Notes: generated by a model from the letters alone, not told the origin. 53,802 nt of DNA from CAYLMM01 sp964384825 (GCA_964384825.1 CAYLMM010000013.1:1-53802); one strand, 5' to 3'; shown: positions 1 through 8,014, counted from the stretch's first letter. Translations and numbers: made by a program.

Positions 1-40
1 GGGGGCATTGGCGCAGTAATAGTTTGAGGCACCCCTTTGC

Positions 41-373
41 ATGAGCATGTTTTTGGAGGTGCGCGACTTCGTCCACGTCCGCGACGCGGTGGACGTGGCG
101 CTGCATTTCCTCGACGAACGCGGCGTCTCGGGCCTGTTCAACTGCGGCACCGGGCGGGCCCGCTCCTGGCTGGACCTGGTCAACTCCGTCTACGCTGCCA
201 TGGATCTGCCGCCCCGGATCGAGTTCATCGACATGCCGGAGCATCTGCGGGAGAAGTACCAGTACCACACCGAAGCGGACATGAAGAAGCTGCGCGCCGC
301 GGGCTACGCCGCCCCGTTCACCGAGCTCGAGGACGGCGTGCGCGACTATGTCCGGGGCCATCTGTCCCGCTGA
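41..373 (+). CDS. hldD: C-terminal fragment of ADP-L-glycero-D-manno-heptose 6-epimerase
   Basis: The last ~105 residues align by eye with the C-terminal part of HldD/RfaD, the NAD(P)-dependent epimerase that makes ADP-L-glycero-D-manno-heptose for the LPS inner core. Landmarks are EVRDFVHVRDAVDV, FNCGTGRA and KKLRAAGYAAPF. The full protein is ~310-330 aa, so the Rossmann part with its NADP-binding and catalytic residues is missing. Reading upstream in frame meets TAA at 17 and TAG at 20. Homology begins at about position 56, and the first ~55 bases are less GC-rich than the rest. The ATG at 41 is therefore probably not a real start. Either the contig begins with an assembly artefact or the gene is truly truncated. 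Family identity is secure; the state of the gene is not. Confidence 0.85.
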   Translation: MSMFLEVRDFVHVRDAVDVALHFLDERGVSGLFNCGTGRARSWLDLVNSVYAAMDLPPRIEFIDMPEHLREKYQYHTEADMKKLRAAGYAAPFTELEDGVRDYVRGHLSR

Positions 374-401
374 ACCCGGCACCCAGGAGACGGAGGATCC
401 C

Positions 402-998
402 GTGAGCGAAAAGCGACCGCGCCCCGAAACGCCCGTCCCGTCGATCGGCTGGAGCGATTTCGCCCGCGACCGCTATCCGCGCGGCGGCGGCCGCACCTAT
501 TTCGACGGCGACCCCGCCGAACTGCTCGATCTGATCCGCGACCGGTGGGACCTCCGCACCCCCGGCAGCGGCCGCGACGGGCTGGACGAGGTCGTGATCG
601 TGCCCCTGCCTCCGGAACGCTTCGTCTGCGGCACGATCCGCGTCGGACCCGAGACCGCGCTGCACGCCGAATTCCATCGCCGCCAACCCCACGAGGACGG
701 CTACGTCCGCATCACCGCCGAAGGCCCGCGCGAACCCGCCCGCCACGCCGGCGTCGTGCTCTACAGCGCGGAGACCCTGCTCGAGAACGGGGGCGAACGC
801 TCCGGCGACTGCGACTGGGAGATCGTCTGCCTGCTGGCCTCGCCCGACCCGGACGAGCCCATGGACCCCCTGACCATGGCCCGCAACATGCTCGCCAAGC
901 CCGGCGGCACGCCCTGCGAGTACACCGCCCGGCAGTTCGCCGAAGCCGTCTGGTACTGGAGTTCCCGCGCCGACGCCCAGGAACCGCGATCCCGCTGA
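402..998 (+). CDS. DUF3228-like conserved protein
   Basis: A 198-aa soluble protein with no signal peptide or membrane segment. I chose the GTG start at 402 because AGGAGACGGAGG lies just upstream; an ATG at 348 would run back into hldD. It begins with a GWSDFARDRYPRGGG-type segment and ends with PMDPLTMARNMLAKPGGT followed by an FAEAVWYW segment. That pattern matches my memory of the DUF3228 family, whose function is unknown. The gene lies 28 bases after the hldD stop, so the two could share a transcript, and it ends at a strong terminator. The family name is recalled, not searched. No function is proposed. Confidence 0.6.
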   Translation: MSEKRPRPETPVPSIGWSDFARDRYPRGGGRTYFDGDPAELLDLIRDRWDLRTPGSGRDGLDEVVIVPLPPERFVCGTIRVGPETALHAEFHRRQPHEDGYVRITAEGPREPARHAGVVLYSAETLLENGGERSGDCDWEIVCLLASPDPDEPMDPLTMARNMLAKPGGTPCEYTARQFAEAVWYWSSRADAQEPRSR

Positions 999-1015
999 AG
1001 TCGGCATGACCGCAG

Positions 1016-1045
1016 AAAAGGGCCCGCCGAAAGGCGGGCCCTTTT
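1016..1045. terminator. Bidirectional intrinsic terminator
   Basis: A near-perfect 13-bp stem, AAAAGGGCCCGCC with its complement, closes on a GAAA loop. It carries an A-tract on one side and a T-tract on the other, so it can stop both the DUF3228-like gene (+) and the secreted paralog at 1069 (-). Confidence 0.9.
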
Positions 1046-1068
1046 CCGATGCTTCCGTTCGTCGGGGA

Positions 1069-1737
1069 TCAGCGATAGAGCGCCTTGATCCCGCCGAAGC
1101 TGAGGTCCCGGTCGCCGACCGTGCAGTCGGTCAGGGCCAATCCGCCCTCGAAGGCCTTCAGCCTGTAAGCGCCGTCGTGGAAGGCGAACAACCCGAGCGC
1201 GTTGTTGTAGCACTGCCCCGGCTCGACGGTCGAGGCGTCGTACCAGTAGGCATGAATCCGGATCACGCTGACTCCGTCCTCGAACGAGACCACGAGCCAA
1301 TCGCCGTCGGGCAGGATCTCGTTGACCACCAGGCCGTCGGTCACCATCAGCACGCAGCTCTCGTAGCCCTCGGGATCGGAAACCAGCTCGTAGGCCGTGA
1401 CGAAGAGTTCCGGAGCCTCGGTCCGGGCGGTCACCGTGAACCCGTGGCTGAAGATGGTCGTCGTGCCCTCGTGCTCGATGTAGCGTCCGCGCAGATCGAC
1501 GACGTCGCCGACGGCAACCGCGGGCGCGGGGCCGGTCAACACCCAGAGCGCCTGGTTCGGGCCGGCCGGCAGATCGGTCACGGTGAAGCTGCTGCTCAGG
1601 ACCGACGTCACGACCAGGCCGGTCAGATCGACGATCTCGCCCTCGGGCACCAATCCGCCCTGGATGTCGGCGGGAGTCGTTCCGAACGCCGTCCCCGCCA
1701 TCAGCAGCAGGATCGCGATCAGATATCCTTTTCTCAT
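1069..1737 (-). CDS. Secreted OB-fold-like protein, paralog 1 of 3, with WG/FG-K-R tail
   Basis: A 222-aa protein with a clear signal peptide (MRKGYLIAILLLMAG, cleavage after the AFG region). I chose the ATG at 1737 because AGGGGG lies 9 bases upstream; in-frame ATGs at 1746 and 1764 are less well placed. The mature part is rich in beta-strand. It has a segment reading IVDLTGLVVTSV, a GDVVDLRGRY strand pair, a VTDGLVV motif and a GQCYNNALGLFAF segment, suggesting one or two OB-like barrels. It ends in DCTVGDRDLSFGGIKALYR. The genes at 1920 and 2843 are paralogs in tandem, each with its own promoter and a downstream hairpin, so the three seem to be transcribed separately. The OB-fold call is a pattern impression and the function is unknown. 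Confidence 0.75.
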   Translation of the reverse strand: MRKGYLIAILLLMAGTAFGTTPADIQGGLVPEGEIVDLTGLVVTSVLSSSFTVTDLPAGPNQALWVLTGPAPAVAVGDVVDLRGRYIEHEGTTTIFSHGFTVTARTEAPELFVTAYELVSDPEGYESCVLMVTDGLVVNEILPDGDWLVVSFEDGVSVIRIHAYWYDASTVEPGQCYNNALGLFAFHDGAYRLKAFEGGLALTDCTVGDRDLSFGGIKALYR

Positions 1738-1809
1738 TCTCTCCATCCCCCTGGAACAAACCATGGAAAAGCGCTTATCAAGGATGATCGTTTCCGACCA
1801 TTCCTTAAA

Positions 1810-1838
1810 ATATTAGCACACCGAACACCGATTTTCCA
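1810..1838 (-). promoter_or_regulatory. Putative sigma70 promoter for the gene at 1069-1737
   Basis: Reading the minus strand, TGGAAA is followed by a 17-base spacer and TAATAT. The site lies ~75 bases upstream of the chosen start. It resembles the promoter of the third paralog, which has the same TGGAAA -35 box. Confidence 0.5.
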
Positions 1839-1867
1839 AATCCGGGTTCATTGCCCGGCATGCCGGC

Positions 1868-1892
1868 GGGCCGCCCGGAGAGGACGGCCCGC
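1868..1892 (-). terminator. Hairpin downstream of paralog 2
   Basis: An 11-bp GC-rich stem with one mismatch (GCGGGCCGTCC / GGGCGGCCCGC) lies 27 bases after the stop of the gene at 1920. It has no T-tract, so termination here is only plausible. Confidence 0.35.
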
Positions 1893-1919
1893 AGCGAGAA
1901 CGGCTCGGATTCGACCGAT

Positions 1920-2603
1920 CTACCGGAACAGGCTCTTCATCTGACCGAAGGTCATCGAATCGTTATCGACCGTGCAGTCGACCTTCGCGATGCCGTCGAC
2001 GAAGGGCTCCAGGCGCCAGGCGCCGTAGGCGTAGGTCCACATGCCGATGGCCCAGTCGTAGCAGTCGCAGAGAGCGACCGTGGTATCGTCGTACCAGTAG
2101 TCGTCCATCATGATGTCGATGCAGCTGCCCAAGGTCGAGACGGTCCACTCGCCGTAGGAATTCGGCGCGGAGCAGACGGCCATCCCGTCGGTGATCTGGA
2201 TCGCGTGGCTCTCGTAGGCCTCGGGATCGACCATCAGTTCGGCGGCGGTCAGCGGGATGATCGGCGCGGTGGTGCTGCCGACGATCGTCACCGAGCCCGC
2301 GACGGCGTCGCCCACGGACAACTCGGACAGGTCGTAGTACTCCTTGTACTGGGCGGAGACGTCGACGATGTCGCCCACCACGGCCGCCGGAGCGGAGCCG
2401 GTGTAGACCCAGATGGCCGTGAAGGGGCCGGCGGGCAGCTCGGTGGCGGCGAAACCGCTCGAACGGACGGCGGTCACGACCAGGCCCGGGGCCACGACAT
2501 CGGTGAACTCGGCGATCACGCCGGTGTTGCAGTCGTAGACCACTCCGGCGCCGGCGGTAGCGGCAAGCAGCAGCACTAGCGAGACGAGCAGTAGCTTCTT
2601 CAT
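1920..2603 (-). CDS. Secreted OB-fold-like protein, paralog 2 of 3, with FG-K-R tail
   Basis: A 227-aa protein starting MKKLLLVSLVLLLAATAGAG, a typical Sec signal peptide. The start at 2603 is set by GGAGG ~8 bases upstream. The mature protein opens with VVYDCNTGVIAEFTDV and contains the shared motifs LPAGPFTAIWVYTGSAP, GDIVDVSAQYKEYYDL, ESHAIQITDGMAV and DCYDWAIGMWTYAYGAW. It ends VDCTVDNDSMTFGQMKSLFR. It is closest to the third paralog, with the same length and start. No catalytic motif is visible. Like its siblings it is probably exported to the periplasm, outer membrane or outside. The conserved Cys pairs could form disulfides. Function unknown. Confidence 0.78.
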   Translation of the reverse strand: MKKLLLVSLVLLLAATAGAGVVYDCNTGVIAEFTDVVAPGLVVTAVRSSGFAATELPAGPFTAIWVYTGSAPAAVVGDIVDVSAQYKEYYDLSELSVGDAVAGSVTIVGSTTAPIIPLTAAELMVDPEAYESHAIQITDGMAVCSAPNSYGEWTVSTLGSCIDIMMDDYWYDDTTVALCDCYDWAIGMWTYAYGAWRLEPFVDGIAKVDCTVDNDSMTFGQMKSLFR

Positions 2604-2678
2604 CAGGCGAACCTCCGGAGAATAATGATTCGAAAGAGCACGCTTCCATCGCCCCGAGGCGCGAGTGGAGATGTCTGA

Positions 2679-2707
2679 ATTCTAACACGGCGACATGATC
2701 TTGAAAA
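2679..2707 (-). promoter_or_regulatory. Putative sigma70 promoter for the gene at 1920-2603
   Basis: On the minus strand, TTTTCA, a 17-base spacer and TAGAAT lie ~75 bases upstream of the start codon. The -10 box matches consensus at 5 of 6 positions; the -35 box is weak. Confidence 0.4.
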
Positions 2708-2786
2708 TACCCAATCTCATCAAAAATCAACAAACAGGACCCATGCGATCCGATTACCGGATTGACACCTCCTGGATCTCGGACGC

Positions 2787-2818
2787 AAAAAGGCGGGCCG
2801 CCCGAAGGCGGCCCGCCT
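2787..2818 (-). terminator. Intrinsic terminator of paralog 3
   Basis: An 11-bp perfect stem (GGCGGGCCGCC) with a four-base loop is followed on the minus strand by five T. It lies 25 bases after the stop of the gene at 2843. Confidence 0.85.
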
Positions 2819-2842
2819 CGATCCATCCCGAGGGAGGAACGC

Positions 2843-3526
2843 TTACCGGTACAGAGCCTTGACGGCGCCGAAGCTCATATCTTCACCGTCGACGGTGCAG
2901 TCGACGATCGTCAGGCCGTCGACCAGGGGCTCCATCGTGTAGGCGTCGTAGGCATAGGTGTACATGCCGGTCACGCCCTGATAGCAGTCGCCCACGGCCA
3001 GGATCGACTCATCGAAGAAATAGTCGTCGTGCAGCAGAACCAAGCCGCTGTCCTGCGAAATGGCGTTCCAGTTGCCATAGCTCAGGAGCTCGCTGACCGC
3101 GAAGCCGTCGGTGATGGTGATCACGTGGGATTCCCAGGCCTCGTTGTCGGCCTGCACCGCGGCGAGAGTCATCGGCAGCGAGGGAACGGTGGCGGTACCG
3201 GTGACGGTGACCGTGCCGGAGTTGGTCGGAAGATCCAGCTCGGTCAGCTCGTAGTATTCCTTGTACGTGGCGTTGGCCAGATCGACGACGTCACCCTCGA
3301 CGACGCCGGGGGCTCCACCGGTGTAGACCCACACGGCGGTGTAGGGGCCGGCGGGCAATTCGGTGCAGGAGAAGCCGTTGTAGCGGACCGCGGTCACGAC
3401 GGCGCCGGTGACGTCGACGACGTCCAGCTCGGTGTAGACACCGGTGTTCAGGTCATAGAGCACGCCGGCCTGGGCGGCGCCGGCGACCAGAACGAGAAGC
3501 ATGGCGGACATGAGCAATTTCTTCAT
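2843..3526 (-). CDS. Secreted OB-fold-like protein, paralog 3 of 3, with FG-K-R tail
   Basis: A 227-aa protein with the signal peptide MKKLLMSAMLLVLVAGAAQA. I chose the start at 3526 because GGAGGG precedes it at good spacing; an upstream ATG at 3661 would place the signal peptide inside the protein. The mature part starts GVLYDLNTGVYTELDVVDV and keeps the family motifs LPAGPYTAVWVYTGGAP, ESHVITITDGFAV and GDCYQGVTGMYTYAYDAY. The end is DCTVDGEDMSFGAVKALYR. The gene has its own promoter and terminator. It is an exported beta-rich protein, possibly of the OB-like kind also repeated in the 643-aa protein at 24567. Function unknown. Confidence 0.78.
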   Translation of the reverse strand: MKKLLMSAMLLVLVAGAAQAGVLYDLNTGVYTELDVVDVTGAVVTAVRYNGFSCTELPAGPYTAVWVYTGGAPGVVEGDVVDLANATYKEYYELTELDLPTNSGTVTVTGTATVPSLPMTLAAVQADNEAWESHVITITDGFAVSELLSYGNWNAISQDSGLVLLHDDYFFDESILAVGDCYQGVTGMYTYAYDAYTMEPLVDGLTIVDCTVDGEDMSFGAVKALYR

Positions 3527-3674
3527 TTCCAACCCTCCGGAGAAATCGGATGCCGTATTGCCGCCCTTGTGAACCGTATGGCTGGGCTGTATGCCAATCC
3601 GACACCCGCCTGCCAGGTGATATGACGCCGCACGGGAATTCCGTCGCGCGGCGTCCATCAAGTCGAACAGGGGG

Positions 3675-3703
3675 ATTATAACAATTCATCCCATAGGTTT
3701 CCA
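3675..3703 (-). promoter_or_regulatory. Putative sigma70 promoter for the gene at 2843-3526
   Basis: On the minus strand, TGGAAA, a 17-base spacer and a perfect TATAAT. The start codon is ~150 bases downstream, leaving a fairly long leader. Confidence 0.6.
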
Positions 3704-3754
3704 TCGGAAAACCGCCGATTCGTGCGAATTTTTGATTCATGGCGACCGAAAATC

Positions 3755-3789
3755 AAAAGAAAACGGCCCGACGCCTGAGCGCCGGGCCG
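3755..3789 (-). terminator. Intrinsic terminator of rpsD
   Basis: A stem of CGGCCCGGCGC with GCGTCGGGCCG (one G-U pair) and a TCAG loop is followed on the minus strand by TTTTCTTTTGATTTT. It lies ~40 bases after the rpsD stop. Confidence 0.85.
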
Positions 3790-3828
3790 ATATCCGCGTG
3801 TCGAGAGGCGCAGGAGCCTCCGGATGTC

Positions 3829-4443
3829 CTAGCGGGAATAGAACTCGATGACCAGCGGCACTTCGCAGATCACCGGGATCTCCTCGCGCGGAGGATCGTA
3901 GAGGTACTTCACCGAGAAGTTCTTCTTGTCCCGCTCCAGATACGGCGGCTGGCCGCCGGCCGATTCGACGGCGAACTGGAAGCAGTCCAGATTGCGGCTC
4001 GAGGCCTTGATCGAAACCACGTCGTCCGGCCGCACCTGGCAGGAGGGGATATCCACCTTCTTGCCGTTGACCAGGACGTGGCCGTGGTTGACGTACTGCC
4101 GGGCCGCGTAGATCGAGCGGGCCAGGCCGCCGCGCAGGACCACGGCGTCCAGGCGGCTTTCGAGCAGCTGGACCAGGGAGTTGACCATGTCGCCCTTGCG
4201 CGAAGCCTTCTTGTAGTAGTTCCGCATCTGACGCTCGTGGATGTTGTACTGCGAGCGCAGGCGCTGCTTCTCAAGCAGCTGCGTCTTGTACGGCGACATC
4301 TTGCGGCGGCGCATCTGCTGCAGCTTGCCGTGCTGTCCCGGCGGATACGGTTTGCGGTCCATGTAGCGGTCGGCCTTGGGCGTCAGGGACGTGCCCAGGG
4401 CACGCGACAGCTTGACCTTGGAACCTCTGAACTTCACGATCAT
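3829..4443 (-). CDS. rpsD: 30S ribosomal protein S4
   Basis: A 204-aa protein, the normal S4 length. S4 binds 16S rRNA early in 30S assembly and helps form the mRNA entry site. The N-terminal segment lacks the Cys4 zinc site (C-minus form) and contains the conserved YPPGQHG. The S4 RNA-binding domain covers roughly residues 94-155, with ESRLDAVVLRGGLARSIYAA and a VNHGHVLVNGKKVDIPS segment. The C-terminus reads EVPLVIEFYSR. The start at 4443 has GGGAGG just upstream. The gene stands alone, outside any S13-S11-rpoA cluster, with its own promoter and terminator, as in several other phyla. In many bacteria S4 represses its own translation; I did not identify a defined S4 leader pseudoknot here. 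Confidence 0.97.
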   Translation of the reverse strand: MIVKFRGSKVKLSRALGTSLTPKADRYMDRKPYPPGQHGKLQQMRRRKMSPYKTQLLEKQRLRSQYNIHERQMRNYYKKASRKGDMVNSLVQLLESRLDAVVLRGGLARSIYAARQYVNHGHVLVNGKKVDIPSCQVRPDDVVSIKASSRNLDCFQFAVESAGGQPPYLERDKKNFSVKYLYDPPREEIPVICEVPLVIEFYSR

Positions 4444-4574
4444 CCTCCCTCGGGGGGTGTCCGTACGAGCCGGCCCCTCGCGGCGGATGTGCCCGCGACC
4501 GGAGGCCGAACCCGGAAATGAGGCGCGCCGGAAAACGCCGCCCTTCGGCGGCGAGTCCGGTTCGCAGGTGGAAA

Positions 4575-4603
4575 AGAGTAAGCGCGGGCCCCGCCGCTGT
4601 CAA
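4575..4603 (-). promoter_or_regulatory. Putative sigma70 promoter for rpsD
   Basis: On the minus strand, a perfect TTGACA, a 17-base GC-rich spacer and TACTCT. This leaves a leader of about 125 bases before rpsD that contains GC-rich hairpins. The -10 box is weak, so the call is moderate. Confidence 0.5.
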
Positions 4604-4681
4604 GGCGGCCGGCCCGGATCGGCCTTCCCCGCCGCATCCCCGTACGCCGCCCGCGCGGCCGGAAGGGGCGGCCCGGCGGCC

Positions 4682-6856
4682 CTAACGGGGCATCAGGGCC
4701 TTGATGCTCAACGAGATCCTCTTACGCTCCAGATCCACCTCCATCACCTTCACCTTGACGTTCTGCCCCACGTGCAGGGCGTCGGCCGGATCGGCGATGT
4801 AGCGATGGGCGATCTGGCTGACGTGAACCAGGCCGTCCTGATGCACCCCGACATCGACGAAGGCTCCGAAGCGCGTCACGTTGGTGACGACCCCGGAAAG
4901 CTCCATCCCCTCGGCCAGATCCTTCATCTCCTCGACGCCCTCTCGGAAATCGACGGCCTCGAATTCCCGCCGGGGATCGCGCCCGGGCTTGGCCAGCTCG
5001 GCCAGGATGTCGTCGAGCGTGAAGCGGCCCACCTCTTCGTCCAGGTAGCGTTCGGGACGGATCGAGGCCACCGCGGCGGCGTCCCCGACCAGCGAGGCCG
5101 CGTCGCGCCCCAGGTCCGAGGCGATCTTCTCCACCAGATCGTAGCGCTCCGGATGGACGGCCGAATCGTCGAGAGGATGTCCGCCCTTGATCCTCAGGAA
5201 GCCCGCGCACTGCTCGTAGGTCTTCGGACCGAGGCCGGCGACCTTCAGCAGGTCCTTGCGGCCCCGGAAGGGGCCTGAGGCGTCGCGATGGGCCACGATC
5301 GCCCTGGCCAGCGAGGGGCCGAGCCCCGCCACGTACCCCAACAGCGAGGCCGAGGCGGTGTTGGCGTCCACGCCCACCGAGTTGACGCAGCTGACCACCA
5401 CCTGGTCGAGCCGCTCCTTCAGCAGCTTCTGGTCGACATCGTGCTGATACTGGCCGACGCCGATCGCCTTGGGATCGATCTTCACCAGCTCGGCCAGGGG
5501 ATCCTGCAGGCGGCGGCCGATCGAGACGGCCCCGCGCACGGTGACGTCCTTGTCCGGCATCTCGCTGCGCGCGACCTCGCTTGCGGAATAGACCGAGGCT
5601 CCCGATTCGTTGACCAGCACCGCCGGAATGTCCAGCTCCCGCTCCCTGATCCAGCGCCGCACGACCGCGTGGGTCTCGCGCCCGCCGGTGCCGTTGCCCA
5701 CCGCCACCGCCTGCGGCCCGTGGGCCGCGTGCAGGGAGTCGAGAACGCGGATCGCGCCCTCCTCGTCCCGCCGCGGCTGGGTGGGATAGATGACGGTGTC
5801 GGCCAGCAGCCGGCCGGTGGCGTCCATGACCGCGACCTTGCAGCCGGTGCGGTAGCCGGGGTCGATCGCCAGGACGGGCCGCGCGCCGTAGGGCGGGGCC
5901 AGCAGCAGGTCGCGCAGATTGCGGGCGAAGACCGCGACGGCCTCCTCGTCGGCCTGCTTCTTCAGCTCCAGGCGGATGTCGGTCTCGATCTGCACCGAGA
6001 GCAGGCGATCGTAGGCGTCGTCGGTCGCCTCGCGCACCTGGTCCGACCAGATGGAGGGCCGCACGCCGACCGTCTCGTGCTTCAGCAGGGTGCGGGCCCG
6101 CTCCGCGTCGGGCTGGATCCGGTAGGACAGGAAGCTCTCCTTCTCGCCGCGCCGGATCGCCAGGATCCGGTGCGAGGGCAGATCCCCCACCCGCTGCGAG
6201 AAATCGTAGTAGTCCTGGAACTTGCTGCGCTCGTTCTCCTTGCCGCGCGCCGCGCGGGATGTCAGCAGGCCCTCGGCGCGGGTCAGGTCGCGGATCATCG
6301 CCCGCAGTTCGGCCGTCTCGGCGATCCGCTCGGCCAGGATGTCGCGGGCCCCCTGCAGGGCCGCCGCGGCGTCCGGAACATCCTTCTCGGGATCGACGAA
6401 CGCCGCCGCCGCCGCGACCGGATCGCCCTCGGTCTCGAGCTGGTCCCACATCCTCTCGGCCAGCGGCTCGAGCCCGCGCTCGCGGGCGATCACCGCCCGG
6501 GTGCGCCGCTTGGGCCGATAGGGCAGATAGAGGTCCTCGAGCGCCGTCTTGGTGTCGGCGGCCTCGATCGCCTTCTTCAGTTCGGGGGTCAGCTTGCCCT
6601 GTCCGTCGATGCTCTCGAGAACCGTCGCTCGCCGCTGCTCGAGCTCGCGGCGATAGTCCAGCTTCTCGCGGATGGATTCGACCTGGAGGTCGTCCAGGCC
6701 CCCGGTGGCCTCCTTGCGGTATCGCGAGATGAAGGGCACGGTGTTGCCGGCGTCCAGCAGATCGGCGACGGCCGAAACCGCGCCGGCCGGAAGACCGAGT
6801 TCGGCGGCGACCATGGACGGGATGCGTTCGAGAGGGGCGGCGGCTGCGTCGGACAT
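4682..6856 (-). CDS. tex: Tex family RNA-binding transcription accessory protein
   Basis: A 724-aa protein of normal Tex length. Tex is a conserved cytoplasmic nucleic-acid-binding protein linked to transcription and related to eukaryotic Spt6. The N-terminal helical region includes NTVPFISRYRKEATGGLDD and EDLYLPYRPKRRTRA. The YqgF/RNase H-like domain begins near residue 325 at VLAIDPGYRTGCKVAVMD. Helix-hairpin-helix motifs follow at GYVAGLGPSLARAIVAHR and KVAGLGPKTYEQCAGFLRI. The C-terminal S1 domain covers about 645-720 with GVVTNVTRFGAFVDVGV. The start at 6856 has GGAAGG upstream. It lies downstream of the Ton-like operon on the same strand, separated by 216 bases with an inverted repeat, so it is probably transcribed separately. 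Confidence 0.97.
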   Translation of the reverse strand: MSDAAAAPLERIPSMVAAELGLPAGAVSAVADLLDAGNTVPFISRYRKEATGGLDDLQVESIREKLDYRRELEQRRATVLESIDGQGKLTPELKKAIEAADTKTALEDLYLPYRPKRRTRAVIARERGLEPLAERMWDQLETEGDPVAAAAAFVDPEKDVPDAAAALQGARDILAERIAETAELRAMIRDLTRAEGLLTSRAARGKENERSKFQDYYDFSQRVGDLPSHRILAIRRGEKESFLSYRIQPDAERARTLLKHETVGVRPSIWSDQVREATDDAYDRLLSVQIETDIRLELKKQADEEAVAVFARNLRDLLLAPPYGARPVLAIDPGYRTGCKVAVMDATGRLLADTVIYPTQPRRDEEGAIRVLDSLHAAHGPQAVAVGNGTGGRETHAVVRRWIRERELDIPAVLVNESGASVYSASEVARSEMPDKDVTVRGAVSIGRRLQDPLAELVKIDPKAIGVGQYQHDVDQKLLKERLDQVVVSCVNSVGVDANTASASLLGYVAGLGPSLARAIVAHRDASGPFRGRKDLLKVAGLGPKTYEQCAGFLRIKGGHPLDDSAVHPERYDLVEKIASDLGRDAASLVGDAAAVASIRPERYLDEEVGRFTLDDILAELAKPGRDPRREFEAVDFREGVEEMKDLAEGMELSGVVTNVTRFGAFVDVGVHQDGLVHVSQIAHRYIADPADALHVGQNVKVKVMEVDLERKRISLSIKALMPR

Positions 6857-7007
6857 GGGGGTTCCTTCCCGGGCTGGAGTCGGACCGCCGGCAAGCGGGC
6901 GGCGGTCGGGCGCGTCAATCTAGACGCCCGTCCCCCATCTGTCCAGCCTCCGCGCCGGTCGGCCCCGGGATCGGGATTCCGGGCTCCGGCGCCCCCTGCG
7001 GAAACGC

Positions 7008-7035
7008 CGACAGGACGCCCAGGGGCGTCCTGTCG
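7008..7035 (-). terminator. Inverted repeat, likely terminator of the 7073-22161 operon
   Basis: A perfect 13-base inverted repeat, CGACAGGACGCCC, with only two bases between arms, lies ~37 bases after the stop of the OmpA-like gene. On the minus strand it is followed by GCGTTTCC, only a short T-run, so efficiency is uncertain. Confidence 0.55.
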
Positions 7036-7072
7036 ACGTGTCGCCGGATCACTGGATCGACCGGGCGCGGAA

Positions 7073-8014
7073 TCAGTCCGCGTGCCCGATCTCGATGCCC
7101 ACCGAGCCGTCCAGTTCGGCCCGGAGGTTCGGCCGGACGGCCGTCGCGATCTCGACCTTGTCCGGCGCGAGGATCATCTCGGAGGTGACGAAGTCCTTCA
7201 CGACCTCGGCCCTCTTGATCGCCAGCTGCTCCTCCTCGGCCACCACGAACACCTTCAGCGGCGAATAGGGGTTGTCCCGCCGCACGATGTCCAGCGCCCC
7301 GGTCAGCCACTCGCGCCCCGGGTCGGAGAGCTCGGCCCGTCCCTTGTGGGCGAAGATGCGGTCGCCGGCGAAGTCGAGATGCCGGTCCCGCCCCTCGCGC
7401 GAGTCGAGCGCCGGGATGCGGAAGCTGACGCCGGCGTAGTTGTAGGTGTTGGTGCCCTTGTCGGTGATCGTGAAGATGTAGCTGTAGGGATAGCCGACAT
7501 CCAGGATCCCGCCCTGATCGTCGCGGCCGTCCCATCCCAGGGTCTCCGGCGGACGCCCGTCGCCCTCGTACTCCCGGAAGGGCGAACCGCGGAAATCGGT
7601 CACCGTGAGGATCCACGAATCGGATTCGTGGCCCTCGGGCTCTTCCGGATAGAAGGTCGCCACCGGGGAGCCGGCCATCTCCGGCGCCCAGAAATGGGGC
7701 ACCTGGTCGCTGTCCAGCGTGCCGGGGTTGTTCACCAGCGAGCGCATCCCCTCGACCGGGCTGATCGAGAGGATCATCTCGTCCTCGCGGCTGAAGAAGG
7801 TGTCGATCACCGCCGCGCTGAGATCGAATTCCAGCGTGCTCTTCTGGATGTCCTGCCGGACCTGGTTTTCCGCTTCGACCACCATCTCGGGCAGGTCGGC
7901 GTTCACCGCCCCGTCCTGTTCGGTCCATGCCCGGGCCGGAGCGCCGCGTAACGAGGCGAAGCCCGCCGCGGCGAGGAAGACGACCAGGATCCTGAAGTCG
8001 ATGTTGCGTTTCAT
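7073..8014 (-). CDS. Exported FlgD-Ig plus OmpA-like domain protein
   Basis: A 313-aa protein. The ATG at 8014 has AAAGGA upstream and gives the signal peptide MKRNIDFRILVVFLAAAGF, with cleavage near ARA-W. There is no lipobox Cys. The middle has a FlgD/gliding-type Ig strand pair: ETLGWDGRDDQGGILDVG and YPYSYIFTITDKG. The last ~90 residues look like an OmpA/Pal peptidoglycan-binding domain: FAHKGRAELSDPGREWLTG, then a KVFVVAEEEQLAIKRAEVVKDF segment in the RA..V helix position, then EMILAPDKVEIA. It is the last gene of the operon, after tonB, where Pal sits in Tol-Pal loci. I infer a periplasmic or outer-membrane cell-wall tether. The OmpA call is by pattern only; the usual NxxL-x(7,8)-LSxxRA signature is degenerate. 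Confidence 0.65.
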   Translation of the reverse strand: MKRNIDFRILVVFLAAAGFASLRGAPARAWTEQDGAVNADLPEMVVEAENQVRQDIQKSTLEFDLSAAVIDTFFSREDEMILSISPVEGMRSLVNNPGTLDSDQVPHFWAPEMAGSPVATFYPEEPEGHESDSWILTVTDFRGSPFREYEGDGRPPETLGWDGRDDQGGILDVGYPYSYIFTITDKGTNTYNYAGVSFRIPALDSREGRDRHLDFAGDRIFAHKGRAELSDPGREWLTGALDIVRRDNPYSPLKVFVVAEEEQLAIKRAEVVKDFVTSEMILAPDKVEIATAVRPNLRAELDGSVGIEIGHAD

